Shown here: positions 1-12,995 of the stretch, piece by piece
Layout: every line of letters begins with the position of its first letter
Position numbering within the stretch: position 1 is the stretch's first letter
DNA from: Labilithrix sp.
GTDB lineage: Bacteria > Myxococcota > Polyangia > Polyangiales > Polyangiaceae
DNA: 64,000 nucleotides
Assembly (NCBI GenBank): GCA_028287035.1
Contig: JAQBQL010000176.1
Location: forward strand, 1-64,000
Reading direction: 5' to 3'
Position numbers and translations under genes: made by a program
The notes under the pieces: model-generated
The model's database searches: none
What the model saw: the letters and a program-made list of their open reading frames with translations, nothing else
What the model was told of the DNA's origin: nothing

Positions 1-726
1 GGGCTCGCGGCCGGGTCGGTGGTCGCCGATCTCGGCTCGGGTACCGGCATCTTCACGGCGGGGCTCCTCGAGAGCGGCGCCACGGTGCACGCGGTCGAGC
101 CGAACGACGAGATGCGGGCGGCGGCCGAGTCGGCGCTCGGCGGGCAGCCTTCCTTCCGCAGCGTGGCGAGCCGCGCCGAGGCGACCACGCTCCCCGACGC
201 GAGCGTCCACCTCGTGACCGCCGCGCAGGCCTTCCACTGGTTCGACCTCGAGGCTGCGCGTCGCGAGATGCGTCGCGTCCTGCGGCCGAGACCGGCGGGT
301 GACACCCGCGGCGGCAACGTCGCGCTGGTGTGGAACGACCGCGATGTCCTGAGCACGCCGTTCCTCCGGGGCTACGAGGAGCTCCTCCTCACGCGCTGCT
401 CGAAGTACCGCGAGCTCCAGGGCAAGGCGAACGCCACCCATGCCTTCGACGCGCTCTTCGGGGCGGGCGGCTGGTCGCGCCACGTCGCCACCAACGCGCA
501 GCGCCTCGATCGCGAGGGGCTCGCGAGCCGGTTGAGGTCGTCCTCGTATGCCCCTCCGCCCGGAGACCCGGATCACGCCGCGACGTTCGAGGCGCTCGGG
601 GCGGTGTTCGATCGGCACGTCGAAGCGGACGGGCTCGTCACGATCCCGTACGAGACGGTCGTGATCGTCGGCTGGCCCGTCGCCACGATCCCGGGCCAGG
701 TTGCGACCGCCGGGACGTCCGCGTAG
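1..726 (+). CDS. Class I SAM-dependent methyltransferase (5' truncated by window edge)
   Basis: The frame is open from base 1. The AdoMet-binding motif I (VADLGSGTGIF) lies at the very start, although in this fold it normally follows 30-60 residues, so the true start is outside the window. The acidic end of strand 2 (VEPNDEM) and the later AQAFHWFD motif are typical of the UbiE/Methyltransf_11 type that methylates small molecules. The substrate cannot be told from sequence. It ends 19 bases before the kinase gene on the same strand, so the two could share a transcript. Confidence 0.8.
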   Translation, partial: GLAAGSVVADLGSGTGIFTAGLLESGATVHAVEPNDEMRAAAESALGGQPSFRSVASRAEATTLPDASVHLVTAAQAFHWFDLEAARREMRRVLRPRPAGDTRGGNVALVWNDRDVLSTPFLRGYEELLLTRCSKYRELQGKANATHAFDALFGAGGWSRHVATNAQRLDREGLASRLRSSSYAPPPGDPDHAATFEALGAVFDRHVEADGLVTIPYETVVIVGWPVATIPGQVATAGTSA

Positions 727-745
727 GCTCGGGACCGGCTCCTCC

Positions 746-2617
<1,872 letters not shown>

Positions 2618-2642
2618 CGCGGCGCCGCGGTATGACCAGGCG

Positions 2643-3644
2643 ATGACGGAAGAGATCGTCCTCCTCATCGGCAACAAGAACCTCTCGTCATGGTCGCTCC
2701 GGCCGTGGCTGCTCCTCCGTCAGGCCGGGATCCCGTTCCGCGAGCACCTCGTCCTCTTCGAGACGCCGGGCTGGCGAACCGCCATCGGGGCGCTGTCGCC
2801 GTCGGGTCGGGTGCCGGCGCTCCGTCACGGCACAATCGCCATCTGGGACTCCCTCGCGATTGCCGAGTACGTTGCCGAGACGTTCCCCGAAGCGCGCCTG
2901 TGGCCCGCCGACCGCGCGGCGCGCGCGCTGGCTCGTGCGATGAGCGCCGAGATGCATTCCGGGTTCCCGCAGCTCCGCTCGGAGCTCTCGATGGACGTGA
3001 CCGCACGCTTCGCGCCAGGGCCGGTCTCGGCGGAGGCGAGCGCCCAGATCGCGCGCGTCCTCGCCATCTGGACCGACGCGCGCACGCGCAGCGAGGCGGC
3101 GGGCACGCCGGGCCCGTTCCTGTTCGGCGCCTTTTCGGTGGCCGACGCCATGTTCGCGCCGGTGGCCTACCGGTTCCGCAGCTACGCGGTCGAGGTCACC
3201 GAGCCGCACGCGCGCGCCTATCTCGAGACCATGCTCGCCCTTCCCGCGATGAAGGAGTGGGAAGAGGCCGCGCGCCTCGAGGTGGAAGCGCTGCAGGCGG
3301 CGCCGGCGCCGGCCACCACCCCCGACCCGACGACCGCCCAGCACTGCTTCGCGGTCATCTTCAGCTCGCAACGGACCGCGACCGGCGACGAGGCGTACGC
3401 CCGCACGAGCCGCGCGATGGACGAGCTCGCGCGGAAGCAGCCGGGCTACCTCGGCATGGAGAGCGCGCGAAACCCGGACGGCTCGGGGATCACGGTGTCG
3501 TACTGGGACTCGCTGCCCGCGATAAAGGCGTGGAAAGACGTGGCCGCGCACCGCGCGGCGCAGGAGGAAGGCCGCCGCTCCTTCTACGAGCGATACGAAG
3601 TCCGCATTGCGAGCGTAGAACGAGGGTACAGATTCCCTTCCTGA
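2643..3644 (+). CDS. Glutathione S-transferase fused to an antibiotic-biosynthesis-monooxygenase (ABM) domain
   Basis: Residues 1-82 form a thioredoxin-like GST N-domain ([16 protein letters not shown], then SPSGRVPAL and WDSLAIAEY), followed by the helical GST C-domain to about residue 215. This part resembles YfcF/YfcG-type bacterial GSTs. A Pro/Ala linker leads to residues 234-333, which match an ABM-like ferredoxin fold ([32 protein letters not shown]). The GST part presumably conjugates or reduces with glutathione. The ABM part suggests binding or oxidation of a small hydrophobic molecule. At 333 residues it is much longer than a usual GST (about 210). The ATG is preceded by TATGAC and six bases, with no Shine-Dalgarno. 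The fusion is seen directly; the function is inferred. Confidence 0.85.
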   Translation: MTEEIVLLIGNKNLSSWSLRPWLLLRQAGIPFREHLVLFETPGWRTAIGALSPSGRVPALRHGTIAIWDSLAIAEYVAETFPEARLWPADRAARALARAMSAEMHSGFPQLRSELSMDVTARFAPGPVSAEASAQIARVLAIWTDARTRSEAAGTPGPFLFGAFSVADAMFAPVAYRFRSYAVEVTEPHARAYLETMLALPAMKEWEEAARLEVEALQAAPAPATTPDPTTAQHCFAVIFSSQRTATGDEAYARTSRAMDELARKQPGYLGMESARNPDGSGITVSYWDSLPAIKAWKDVAAHRAAQEEGRRSFYERYEVRIASVERGYRFPS

Positions 3645-3660
3645 CGAGAGGAGAGACGAG

Positions 3661-4314
3661 ATGGGCTTCTTCACGCAAGACAAGGTCAACCTTCCCACCG
3701 CCGACCAGGCGCTTCCCGGACGCAGCGAGGCGGTCACCGTCACCGACCGGCACGCGGTCCTCGGCACCCCGATGCGCGAGCCGTTCGGCGAAGGGCTCGA
3801 GATCGCGATGTTCGGCGCGGGCTGCTTCTGGGGCGTCGAGCGGAAGTTCTGGCAGGTGCCCGGGGTCGTCTCGACGCAGGTCGGCTACGCGGGCGGCTTC
3901 ACGGCGAACGCCTCCTACCGCGAGGTGTGCAGCGGCAAGACCGGCCACAACGAGGTCGTGCGCATCGTGTTCGACCCGAAGAAGGTCTCGTACGAGACGC
4001 TGCTCAAGACGTTCTGGGAGAACCACGACCCGACGCAGGGCATGCGGCAGGGCAACGACGTGGGCACGCAGTACCGCTCCGGCGTCTACGCGCTGACGCC
4101 CGCGCAGAAGGCCGCGGCCGAGGCCTCGCGCGCCACGTACCAGCTCGAGCTCGACAAGAGCGGCTTCGGCAAGATCACGACCGAGGTGATCGACGCGCCG
4201 CCGTTCTACTACGCCGAGGACTACCACCAGCAGTACCTCGCGAAGAACCCCGACGGCTATTGCGGTATCGGCGGCACCGGCGTCTCGTGCCCGGTGGGCA
4301 TCGCTCGCGCCTAG
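3661..4314 (+). CDS. msrA: Peptide methionine (S)-S-oxide reductase MsrA
   Basis: This 217-residue enzyme reduces the S-epimer of methionine sulfoxide in proteins or free form. The GAGCFWGVE motif gives catalytic Cys55. The conserved [20 protein letters not shown] and GTQYRS segments follow, and C-terminal cysteines (GYCG, SCPVG) could act as resolving residues. A 40-residue N-terminal extension precedes the core, as in E. coli MsrA. The ATG has a good Shine-Dalgarno (GAGGAGAG) just upstream. It follows the GST fusion by 16 bases and precedes the GNAT gene by 5, so a stress-repair operon is likely. Confidence 0.96.
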   Translation: MGFFTQDKVNLPTADQALPGRSEAVTVTDRHAVLGTPMREPFGEGLEIAMFGAGCFWGVERKFWQVPGVVSTQVGYAGGFTANASYREVCSGKTGHNEVVRIVFDPKKVSYETLLKTFWENHDPTQGMRQGNDVGTQYRSGVYALTPAQKAAAEASRATYQLELDKSGFGKITTEVIDAPPFYYAEDYHQQYLAKNPDGYCGIGGTGVSCPVGIARA

Positions 4315-4319
4315 AACGA

Positions 4320-4952
4320 ATGCCGCCCGCCGCGTACCGCATCGAGACCCCGCGCCTCGTGATCCGCTGCTGGAGCCCCGAGGACGCGGAGCGGGTGAAG
4401 GCGGCGGAGGACGCGAGCCGCGAGCACCTGAGGCCGTACATGCTCTGGGCGAACCGCGAGCCGGAGCCGCTGCTCGACGTCATCGACAAGCTGCGGATGT
4501 TCCGCTCGTGGTTCGACAAGGGCGACGACTTCATGTTCGGCGCCTTCGAGCGGCGCGCCGACGGGAGCGAGGGCGCTTGCGTCGGGGGCACCGGCCTGCA
4601 CCCGCGCGCCGGCAGCGGCGGGATGGAGGTGGGCTACTGGGTGCACGCGGACCATCTCCGCCGCGGGATCGCGACGGAGATGGCGGCGGCGCTCACGCGC
4701 GTCGGGTTCGAGGTGCACCGCCTCCGCTGGGTCGAGATCCGCTGCGCCGCCTCGAACGCGGCGAGCGCCGGCATTCCGCGGGCGCTCGGCTTCGCGCACG
4801 AGGCGGTCCTCCGTGACCGGCTGGTGGTCTCGTCGGGGGCCATCGAGGACGCGCTCGTGTTCACGTTGCTCGCCAAGGACCACGAGGCGAGCCCCGCGCG
4901 GCGCATGCCCGTGAAGGCGTTCGATGGCGGCGGCCGCGCGCTCCTCGGCTGA
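4320..4952 (+). CDS. GNAT-family N-acetyltransferase (RimJ/RimL-like)
   Basis: This 210-residue protein begins with the typical [16 protein letters not shown] strand. It carries the acetyl-CoA loop [13 protein letters not shown] and the late strand [22 protein letters not shown], all standard for the RimJ/RimL (Acetyltransf_3) branch. It should transfer acetyl from acetyl-CoA to an amine, either on a protein N-terminus or a small molecule. The frame stays open upstream inside msrA, but the ATG at 4320 gives the family's normal N-terminus and lies 5 bases after the msrA stop, suggesting co-translation. Confidence 0.9.
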   Translation: MPPAAYRIETPRLVIRCWSPEDAERVKAAEDASREHLRPYMLWANREPEPLLDVIDKLRMFRSWFDKGDDFMFGAFERRADGSEGACVGGTGLHPRAGSGGMEVGYWVHADHLRRGIATEMAAALTRVGFEVHRLRWVEIRCAASNAASAGIPRALGFAHEAVLRDRLVVSSGAIEDALVFTLLAKDHEASPARRMPVKAFDGGGRALLG

Positions 4953-5042
4953 TCACCGCACCGTCCCGTCCTTCACGTGCAGCGTGCGCGAGGTGACGCG
5001 CGACGCGAACACGTCTCCTCCTCGTCCACGCGGCTGCCCAGG

Positions 5043-5303
5043 TCAGCCGAAGCCGAGCGCCGCCTGGAGCTTCGGTGCACGTGCGAGGCCCTTGCGCAGC
5101 TTCGCGAGGTCCTCGAGGCGCAGGGTGACGGGACCGCGGCGCGCGCGCCCGTCCGTGGTGTACGCGAACCGCACGAGCCGCATTCCGTCGGCATCCTCGA
5201 GGAGCTGGACGAGGGTGCCGTACGCGCGGTCGCCGGCCCGCTGCTTGATCTCGACCTGCTCGAGGACGCTCGCCGTCCCCCAGGCGGTGGTGGTGGTGGT
5301 CAT
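5043..5303 (-). CDS. Small conserved-looking hypothetical protein (86 aa)
   Basis: I do not recognise this protein. It starts with Met and a run of five Thr, followed by a compact charged domain (VLEQVEIKQRAGDRAYGT, then LVRFAYTTDGRARRG and LRLEDLAKLRKGLA). The core looks like a small beta-strand unit followed by a helix. The start is firmly set by a Shine-Dalgarno (GGAGAGG, then TCGC) just before the ATG, which supports it being a real gene inside a longer open frame. It lies 107 bases downstream of the Nudix gene on the same strand. Predicted cytoplasmic. Confidence 0.65.
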   Translation of the reverse strand: MTTTTTAWGTASVLEQVEIKQRAGDRAYGTLVQLLEDADGMRLVRFAYTTDGRARRGPVTLRLEDLAKLRKGLARAPKLQAALGFG

Positions 5304-5393
5304 GCGACCTCTCCAGCACGCCTCGCGCCACTCCCCTCCCCGAGCGGCATCGCGGATTTGGCGCGCTCCCGGGGTGGCCCGGCCAGGCCAGGC

Positions 5394-5408
5394 GGTGGCC
5401 CGGCCACC
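5394..5408 (-). terminator. Terminator-like hairpin after the Nudix gene
   Basis: GGTGGC, loop CCG, GCCACC forms a 6-bp GC stem 2 bases after the Nudix stop codon. There is no T tract. A second copy of GGTGGCCCGGCC lies at 5373-5384 and could form an alternative pairing. Whether it terminates transcription is inference. Confidence 0.4.
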
Positions 5409-5410
5409 TG

Positions 5411-6028
5411 CTAGGCGAGCGCCTCGAGCATCGTCATCATCATCTGATGGGTCATGCCCCAGAGGACGTGCTGGTCGGGCTCGAGGCGCACGCACGGCGC
5501 TTCGTGCTGCACGTTCTGCCAGGTGTACGTGTGCGTTCCGCGCCCTTCGCCGCGCATCAGCGTCGTGAGCGGCACCCAGAAGACGCCCGCCACCTCCGCG
5601 TCGTTCGGGACCGGGGTGACGGGCTCGCGCAGCGCGAACACGAACGGGGTCACCACCATGCGGCCGCGCTTCGTGCGGATGATGGCGGGCACGTCGGGCA
5701 GCCGGCACACGAGCTCGGCGCGCCCGAGATCGATCCCCACCTCTTCCCAGGTCTCGCGGATCGCGGTCGCCAGCAGGGACTCGTCGGCGGGCTCGCGACC
5801 GCCCCCCGGAAAGGCGACGTGGCCCGACCACGGATCCTTCGGGGAGAGCGCGCGGCGGATGAAGAAGAGCTCCGCCCCGCCGCCCGCCTCGCCCTCGCGC
5901 AGGATGGCGGCGACGGCAGCCGGCGCCGTGTCCGGAGGATGGCTCGCCCCCGGGTCCCGACCCTGCCGCGACAGCTTCGCGACCGCCTCCTCGAGGCCGA
6001 GGACGCCCGCCACACCGCCCTCCGCCAT
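5411..6028 (-). CDS. Nudix hydrolase, CoA pyrophosphatase type (NudL-like)
   Basis: The 205-residue protein contains a complete Nudix box (GREPADESLLATAIRETWEE plus VGI, fitting GX5EX7REUXEEXGU). It is preceded by IRRALSPKDPWSGHVAFPGG, the arrangement seen in the CoA-pyrophosphatase (NudL) branch that cleaves CoA to phosphopantetheine and 3',5'-ADP. The C-terminal HVLWGMT segment also fits that branch. The start codon overlaps the stop of the upstream lipoprotein gene by one base (TGATG), implying translational coupling. Substrate assignment is by family resemblance only. Confidence 0.88.
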   Translation of the reverse strand: MAEGGVAGVLGLEEAVAKLSRQGRDPGASHPPDTAPAAVAAILREGEAGGGAELFFIRRALSPKDPWSGHVAFPGGGREPADESLLATAIRETWEEVGIDLGRAELVCRLPDVPAIIRTKRGRMVVTPFVFALREPVTPVPNDAEVAGVFWVPLTTLMRGEGRGTHTYTWQNVQHEAPCVRLEPDQHVLWGMTHQMMMTMLEALA

Positions 6029-7233
6029 CAGTAGGCTTTCTTTGCGTCCTCGATCTCGGTCTGCGTGAGCCCGTACACCGCCCCGATGTCCTGGAAGGCG
6101 GTGTTGAAGGCCACGGCCCGGGTCGAGGCCTGGGTGATGAGCTGGTAGGCGGTCGTCGCGCCGATGCGCGTGAGGAGCGCGTCGATCTGCGCGTCGGTGA
6201 TCTTGCGGCGGTCCTGGGGGATTCCCTTGAAGCTCTGCGCGAGGCCGACCGCCTCGCCGAAGGACTGCAGCGCGGCGACGTTCTTCGCGGGCACCTGCGG
6301 GACCTGGAGGGCGCTCGTCGCCGCCTGGTTCAGCGCGTAGATGACGCCGAGGTAGGTCGACTTCTCCCATTCGAGGAAGAGGATGCGGAAGGCGCCGTCG
6401 AGGTCGGCCCGGCACTTGTCGGGATCGCTCGCCGCCGCCTTGGCGACGAGCAGCGACGAGCGGATCTTGCGGTAAGGACCGGGCACCGACGACACCTTGT
6501 CGTCGCGCTTCGAGGCCAGCGCAGCGACGAGCACGTCGGGCGGTCCGCCGCCGTCCGCGACGAGCGACGAGAACGCCGGGGTGGTGCCGTACGCCGCCGC
6601 CACGCGATCGATCGTGGCCCCGGTGATGGGGCCGGTCGCGAGACCGAGCGCGTAGTTGTAGAGCGACGCGTTCAGGAGCGTCGCGCCGGTGGCGTTCCGC
6701 AGGGCGAGCCCGGTGGCGGACACGATGACGTCGCCCTCGTAACGACCGCCGCTCGTCGTGCCGCCGTCGCCCTCCGGGTCGGCGGTGGTCCACGTGCGCG
6801 GGGCGAAGTCGCCGAGCTGCGTCAGGTACGTGTCGATGGTCGACTGGCCGAACGCGCTCGCGACGCTGCGCAGCGAGGGCGCGCCGCCCGCGAAGATCGC
6901 CGACAGGTCGGCGGTGGTGACCGCCGCGGGCGCGCTGCCTTCGGCGCTCTTCATCTTCGCATCGAGCGAAACGACCGCCTGCTGGAGCGCGAGCTCGCCC
7001 GAGGTGTTCGCCGCGAACGACGGGCTGTCGTACGTCTGCGGGATCGGGACGCCGCAGGAGAGGAGGCCCGTGCCGCCCTCGGCGCCCGCCTCGCCACCGT
7101 CGCCCCGGGTGCGCACCGTGTTCAGCTCGTCCTCGCAGCCCGTCATCGCGCCGCCCGCGACGATGCCCCCGAGAGCAGCGACCGCGGTGACGATCAGGAA
7201 GGACGAGAAGCGCCGGAAGCTACGGAAACGCAC
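6028..7233 (-). CDS. Lipoprotein of unknown function, possibly DUF4856-like
   Basis: This 401-residue protein starts at a GTG. It has an Arg-rich n-region, a hydrophobic stretch and a lipobox (AMTGC), so it should be lipidated and exported. A linker rich in Gly/Glu/Asp follows. The mature part is helical, with a segment FLEWEKSTYLGVIYALNQA that reminds me of the DUF4856/imelysin-like helical proteins, but I am not sure of the family. GTG is the only plausible start: a TTGACA, a 17-base spacer, CATGAA and six bases precede it exactly. The last base of its stop is shared with the Nudix start. Confidence 0.75.
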   Translation of the reverse strand: MRFRSFRRFSSFLIVTAVAALGGIVAGGAMTGCEDELNTVRTRGDGGEAGAEGGTGLLSCGVPIPQTYDSPSFAANTSGELALQQAVVSLDAKMKSAEGSAPAAVTTADLSAIFAGGAPSLRSVASAFGQSTIDTYLTQLGDFAPRTWTTADPEGDGGTTSGGRYEGDVIVSATGLALRNATGATLLNASLYNYALGLATGPITGATIDRVAAAYGTTPAFSSLVADGGGPPDVLVAALASKRDDKVSSVPGPYRKIRSSLLVAKAAASDPDKCRADLDGAFRILFLEWEKSTYLGVIYALNQAATSALQVPQVPAKNVAALQSFGEAVGLAQSFKGIPQDRRKITDAQIDALLTRIGATTAYQLITQASTRAVAFNTAFQDIGAVYGLTQTEIEDAKKAY

Positions 7234-7239
7234 GACCTT

Positions 7240-7268
7240 TTCATGCTCCGACCCCCTTGGGATGTCAA
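7240..7268 (-). promoter_or_regulatory. Sigma-70-type promoter for the lipoprotein gene at 7233
   Basis: On the minus strand TTGACA (7263-7268) is a perfect -35. A 17-base spacer leads to CATGAA (7240-7245) as the -10. Six bases then separate it from the GTG start at 7233, so the predicted transcription start coincides with the start codon. This predicts a leaderless mRNA. Confidence 0.6.
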
Positions 7269-7430
7269 TGATCCGGACCTGCGCGACCCCCGCACATGCA
7301 CGCTGGTCAGTCGACGGACCGGCTCGCTTTTTTGTGCAACGCTAACCTGCCGTGATCCCTCGCAGCGGCGATCGTGGGGCGATCGGCCGCTTGCACCTCG
7401 AGGCCCAGGATCGAATGGTGGGTGCCTTCG

Positions 7431-7931
7431 ATGACGGTTCCGGTCGCATGGGTAGTCGGTCTGCTGGTGGCGCTCGAGCCGAGCGCCCCCTGGCGCCCGA
7501 CGTTCGAGAAGACGGCCGAGGCGATCGCCCGCGTCGCCGAGAGCGACCCGCTGTTCGACGAGCGCGGCGAGGAACGCACCGCCGCGCTGCTCGTCTCGAT
7601 CGCCTGGTACGAGAGCCGCCTCAAGCCGAACGCCCGCTCGAAGAACGGCCAGTGGCTGTGTCTCTACCAGGTCGACAAGCGGCACCTGCCCGAGCCGCAG
7701 AAGGCCCTGGAAGACCCGGAGCTCTGCACGCGCGCCGCGCTCAAGATCATCCGCGCCTCGCTGCAAGCGTGCACCAGGCAGCGCCCCGACGACCGGCTCG
7801 CGCAGTTCATGTCCGGCTCCTGTGAACGCGGCGGGACCGAGAGCCGTTACCGGATGTTCCTCGCCAGCAAGCTCCTCAAGGACCACCCGGTCCCCGTGAC
7901 GCCGGGCGGCGGCACGGCCCGGGCGCGCTGA
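7431..7931 (+). CDS. Small secreted lysozyme/transglycosylase-like protein
   Basis: The ATG at 7431 begins a short signal-peptide-like segment (VPVAWVVGLLVALEP). The 166-residue product then carries TAALLVSIAWYESRLKPNA, the hallmark helix of lysozyme-like (SLT) folds, with Glu61 in the catalytic position. LCLYQV and a Cys-containing helix (LCTRAALKIIRASLQAC) follow. It is clearly paralogous to the product at 42620-43225, which shares the same Glu helix, the Cys pattern and the end. It is shorter than typical SLT enzymes. The role is probably in peptidoglycan cleavage or binding. Confidence 0.72.
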   Translation: MTVPVAWVVGLLVALEPSAPWRPTFEKTAEAIARVAESDPLFDERGEERTAALLVSIAWYESRLKPNARSKNGQWLCLYQVDKRHLPEPQKALEDPELCTRAALKIIRASLQACTRQRPDDRLAQFMSGSCERGGTESRYRMFLASKLLKDHPVPVTPGGGTARAR

Positions 7932-7934
7932 GCG

Positions 7935-8195
7935 TCAGGCCTTCGGGACGGCCCGCGCCGGGCTGCCGATGGAGCCGAGCGACCGCGAGAGGCTCGGCCG
8001 CCGCGAGCTACGAGGGGCGCGGGACGGTCGAGCCGACGGCCCGAGCAGCCGCTCGAGGAAGGCGTCGGGGACGTTCGCCTCCTCGTCGACCATCAGGCTC
8101 TGGTCGCCGCGCAGCAGCCACACGAAGCTCCGCGAACGGCGACGCACCGTGAAACCGTGCTTCTCGAGTGCTCCCACGAATTCGCGGCCTGTCAT
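7935..8195 (-). CDS. HicA/YcfA-like small protein, probably degenerate
   Basis: The 86-residue product begins MTGREFVGALEKHGFTVRR, matching the helix-strand start of HicA-type mRNA interferase folds. It continues SFVWLLRGDQSLMVDEE and VPDAFLERLLG. The catalytic histidine that HicA carries in its G-S-H-H segment is missing: the equivalent reads RSRSFVWL. A Ser/Arg/Pro-rich tail of about 30 residues is extra. No HicB partner is adjacent. It could be a double-stranded-RNA-binding-like domain of other function. Its stop lies 3 bases from the stop of the convergent gene at 7931. Confidence 0.5.
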   Translation of the reverse strand: MTGREFVGALEKHGFTVRRRSRSFVWLLRGDQSLMVDEEANVPDAFLERLLGPSARPSRAPRSSRRPSLSRSLGSIGSPARAVPKA

Positions 8196-8269
8196 CGTGA
8201 GGATGGAAACGGCCGCGCCGCGGGCGCCGATATGGCCCGTGGGGAGTACGTGAGACGATCCGGGCGGGC

Positions 8270-10438
<2,169 letters not shown>

Positions 10439-10446
10439 GCGCGGCC

Positions 10447-10452
10447 AGTCTA
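10447..10452 (-). promoter_or_regulatory. Candidate -10 element of ptrB
   Basis: TAGACT on the minus strand lies 8 bases before the ptrB ATG, with no Shine-Dalgarno between. This predicts a leader of at most 2 bases. No clear -35. Confidence 0.4.
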
Positions 10453-10511
10453 GAGCGACCGCCGTCGTTCGCGCGCGTCTTGCGCCGGGCGCGCAACTCT
10501 TGCAGCGGCGT

Positions 10512-10537
10512 CGATGCTGGAGGCCGATGCTGGAGGC
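10512..10537. repeat. Perfect 13-bp tandem duplication between ptrB and xfp
   Basis: CGATGCTGGAGGC occurs twice head to tail (10512-10524 and 10525-10537) in the 193-bp divergent intergenic region. Each copy holds a GGAGG, but neither is at a start codon. It could be a regulator site pair or a slip duplication. Confidence 0.7.
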
Positions 10538-10631
10538 TGTCGCCGCGGGCCGCCCGCCGCATCGTGACCGCGCCGACAAGCGACGTCGCCTCGCGTACGC
10601 TGCTTGCAGCCGCCGCCGGCCGGAGCACGCG

Positions 10632-12995
10632 ATGACCGACACTACCCTTTCTCCCGAAGAGCTTTCCGACATCGATGCGTACTGGCGCGCCGCGAACTAC
10701 CTCACGATCGGCCAGATCTACCTGCAGGAGAACGTTCTCCTGCGCGAGCCGCTCCAGCCGAGCCACGTCAAGCCCCGCCTGCTCGGACACTGGGGCACGT
10801 CCCCTGGCCTCTCGCTCGTGTACGTGCACCTCAATCGCGCGATCAAGCAGCGCGATCTCGACGTGATCTATCTCGCCGGCCCCGGCCACGGCGGGCCGGC
10901 CATCGTGGCGAACGTGTATCTCGAGGGCACGTACTCGGAGGTCTATCCGCACATCACCGAGGACGCCGGGGGCATGCGCGCGCTGTTCCGGCAGTTCTCG
11001 ACGCCGGGCGGCATCCCGAGCCACGTGAGCCCTCCGACCCCCGGCTCGATCCATGAGGGCGGCGAGCTCGGCTACGTGCTCACCCATGCGTTCGGCGCGG
11101 CCTTCGACAACCCCGATCTCCTGGTCGTCGCGGTGGTCGGTGATGGCGAGGCGGAGACCGGTCCGCTCGAGGGCTCGTGGAAGGGCGTCAGCTTCCTGAA
11201 CCCCGTCCACGACGGCGCGGTGCTGCCGATCCTGCACCTCAACGGCTACAAGATCGCCGGACCCACGGTGCTCGGTCGCTCGTCCGACGAGAGCGTGAAG
11301 AGCATCCTCTCCGGCCATGGCTACGACGTGCACTTCGTCGAGGGCGACGATCCGGCGCGTGTCCACGAGGCGTTCGCGACGACGCTCGATCGCTGCCTCG
11401 ACGACATCAAGCGCATCCAGACCGAGGCCCGCGCCGCCGGCGTCGTGACCGACCGGCCGCGCTGGCCGCTCATCGTGCTGCGTACGCCCAAGGGCTGGAC
11501 CGGCCCCAAGGAGGTCGACGGCAAGCGCGTCGAGGGCACGTTCCGCGCGCACCAGGTCCCGCTGTCCGAGGTGCGCAAGAACCCCGAGCACCTCGCGATC
11601 CTCGAGCGCTGGATGAAGAGCTACGAGCCCGAGAAGCTCTTCGACGCGAGCGGTCGGCTCCTTCCGCGCCTCGCAGCGCTCGCGCCCAAGGGTACGCGGC
11701 GCATGGGCGCCAACCCGCAGGCGAACGGCGGCAAGCTCACCGTCGCCCTCGATATCCCCGACCCGCGCGCCTACGCGGTGCCGGTGCCCCGGAGCGGCGC
11801 CGAGCACCACGAGTCGACGCGGCGGCTCGGCGAGCTGATGCGCGACATCTACCGGAAGAACCCGAAGAACTTTCGCCTCTTCTGTCCCGACGAGACGAGC
11901 TCGAACCGCCTCGGCGCGGTGTTCGAGAACGAGACGCGCTGCCTCGTGCGTCCTCCCCAGGAGGGCGACGATCACGTGACCGCGAACGGGCGCGTGATGG
12001 AGGTGCTCAGCGAGCACAACTGCGAGGGCTGGCTCGAGGGCTATCTCCTCACCGGTCGCCACGGGCTCTTCGCGACGTACGAGGCGTTCGCGCTGATCGT
12101 GGCCTCCATGACGACGCAGCACGCGAAATGGCTCGATGCCTGCCACGAGCTACCGTGGCGCGAGCCCATCCCTTCGCTCAACATCCTGCTGACGTCCACC
12201 TGCTGGCGGAACGACCACAACGGGTTCAGCCATCAGGGGCCGGGCTTCATGGACACGGTGCTCTCGAAGAAGCCGACCGTGGCGCGCATCTACCTGCCGC
12301 CGGACGCCAACTGCCTGCTCAGCGTGGCCGACCACTGCTTCCGCAGCCGCAACTACGTGAACCTCGTCATCATCGACAAGCAGCCCCAGCTGCAGTGGCT
12401 CGACTACGACGCGGCGCTCGCGCACTGCGCGCGAGGAGCGTCGACCTGGGACTGGGCGTCGACGAGCGGGGACCAGGAGCCCGACGTGGTGCTCGCCTGT
12501 GCCGGTGACATCCCCACGCTCGAGACGATCGCTGCCGCCTGGTTCCTCCGCAAGCACGCGCCCGCTCTTCGGGTGCGGGTCGTCAACGTCGTCGACCTCA
12601 TGTCGCTCTATGCCCCCGAGCACCACCCGCACGGCATGACGAACGATCGGTTCCTCGAGCTGTTCGGCGAGCACACGCACGTCGTCTTCGCGTTCCACGG
12701 CTATCCCGGGGCGATCCACCAGGTGCTCCACGGGCGCACCAACAGCAGCCGCTTCCACGTGCGCGGTTACGAGGAAGAGGGCACGACCACGACGCCCTTC
12801 GACATGGTCGTCCGGAATCGCACGAGTCGCGCTCACCTCGTCATCGAGGCGCTGCGCCGGGCCAAGAATCCGCCGGCGAACGGCGCGCTCCTCGTGGACG
12901 AGTGCAACGAGCTGCTGAAGCGGCACGACGCGTACATCCGCGCGAACTTCGAGGATCTGCCGGAGATCTCCGATTGGACGTGGGAGAGCAAATGA
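10632..12995 (+). CDS. xfp: Xylulose-5-phosphate/fructose-6-phosphate phosphoketolase
   Basis: This 787-residue thiamine-diphosphate enzyme splits xylulose 5-phosphate (and often fructose 6-phosphate) with phosphate into acetyl phosphate plus glyceraldehyde 3-phosphate (or erythrose 4-phosphate). Hallmarks are [15 protein letters not shown] near the N-terminus, [16 protein letters not shown], the ThDP/Mg motif [14 protein letters not shown] and CNCEGW-like [10 protein letters not shown]. Length is normal for the family. The open frame continues upstream, but ATG 10632 has a Shine-Dalgarno (GGAG, six bases) and the expected N-terminus. The stop overlaps the ackA start by 4 bases, so the pair is one operon. 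Confidence 0.97.
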   Translation: MTDTTLSPEELSDIDAYWRAANYLTIGQIYLQENVLLREPLQPSHVKPRLLGHWGTSPGLSLVYVHLNRAIKQRDLDVIYLAGPGHGGPAIVANVYLEGTYSEVYPHITEDAGGMRALFRQFSTPGGIPSHVSPPTPGSIHEGGELGYVLTHAFGAAFDNPDLLVVAVVGDGEAETGPLEGSWKGVSFLNPVHDGAVLPILHLNGYKIAGPTVLGRSSDESVKSILSGHGYDVHFVEGDDPARVHEAFATTLDRCLDDIKRIQTEARAAGVVTDRPRWPLIVLRTPKGWTGPKEVDGKRVEGTFRAHQVPLSEVRKNPEHLAILERWMKSYEPEKLFDASGRLLPRLAALAPKGTRRMGANPQANGGKLTVALDIPDPRAYAVPVPRSGAEHHESTRRLGELMRDIYRKNPKNFRLFCPDETSSNRLGAVFENETRCLVRPPQEGDDHVTANGRVMEVLSEHNCEGWLEGYLLTGRHGLFATYEAFALIVASMTTQHAKWLDACHELPWREPIPSLNILLTSTCWRNDHNGFSHQGPGFMDTVLSKKPTVARIYLPPDANCLLSVADHCFRSRNYVNLVIIDKQPQLQWLDYDAALAHCARGASTWDWASTSGDQEPDVVLACAGDIPTLETIAAAWFLRKHAPALRVRVVNVVDLMSLYAPEHHPHGMTNDRFLELFGEHTHVVFAFHGYPGAIHQVLHGRTNSSRFHVRGYEEEGTTTTPFDMVVRNRTSRAHLVIEALRRAKNPPANGALLVDECNELLKRHDAYIRANFEDLPEISDWTWESK

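Noticed and set aside
7935..8195. HicAB toxin-antitoxin module
   Set aside because: No antitoxin gene on either side and the catalytic His is absent.
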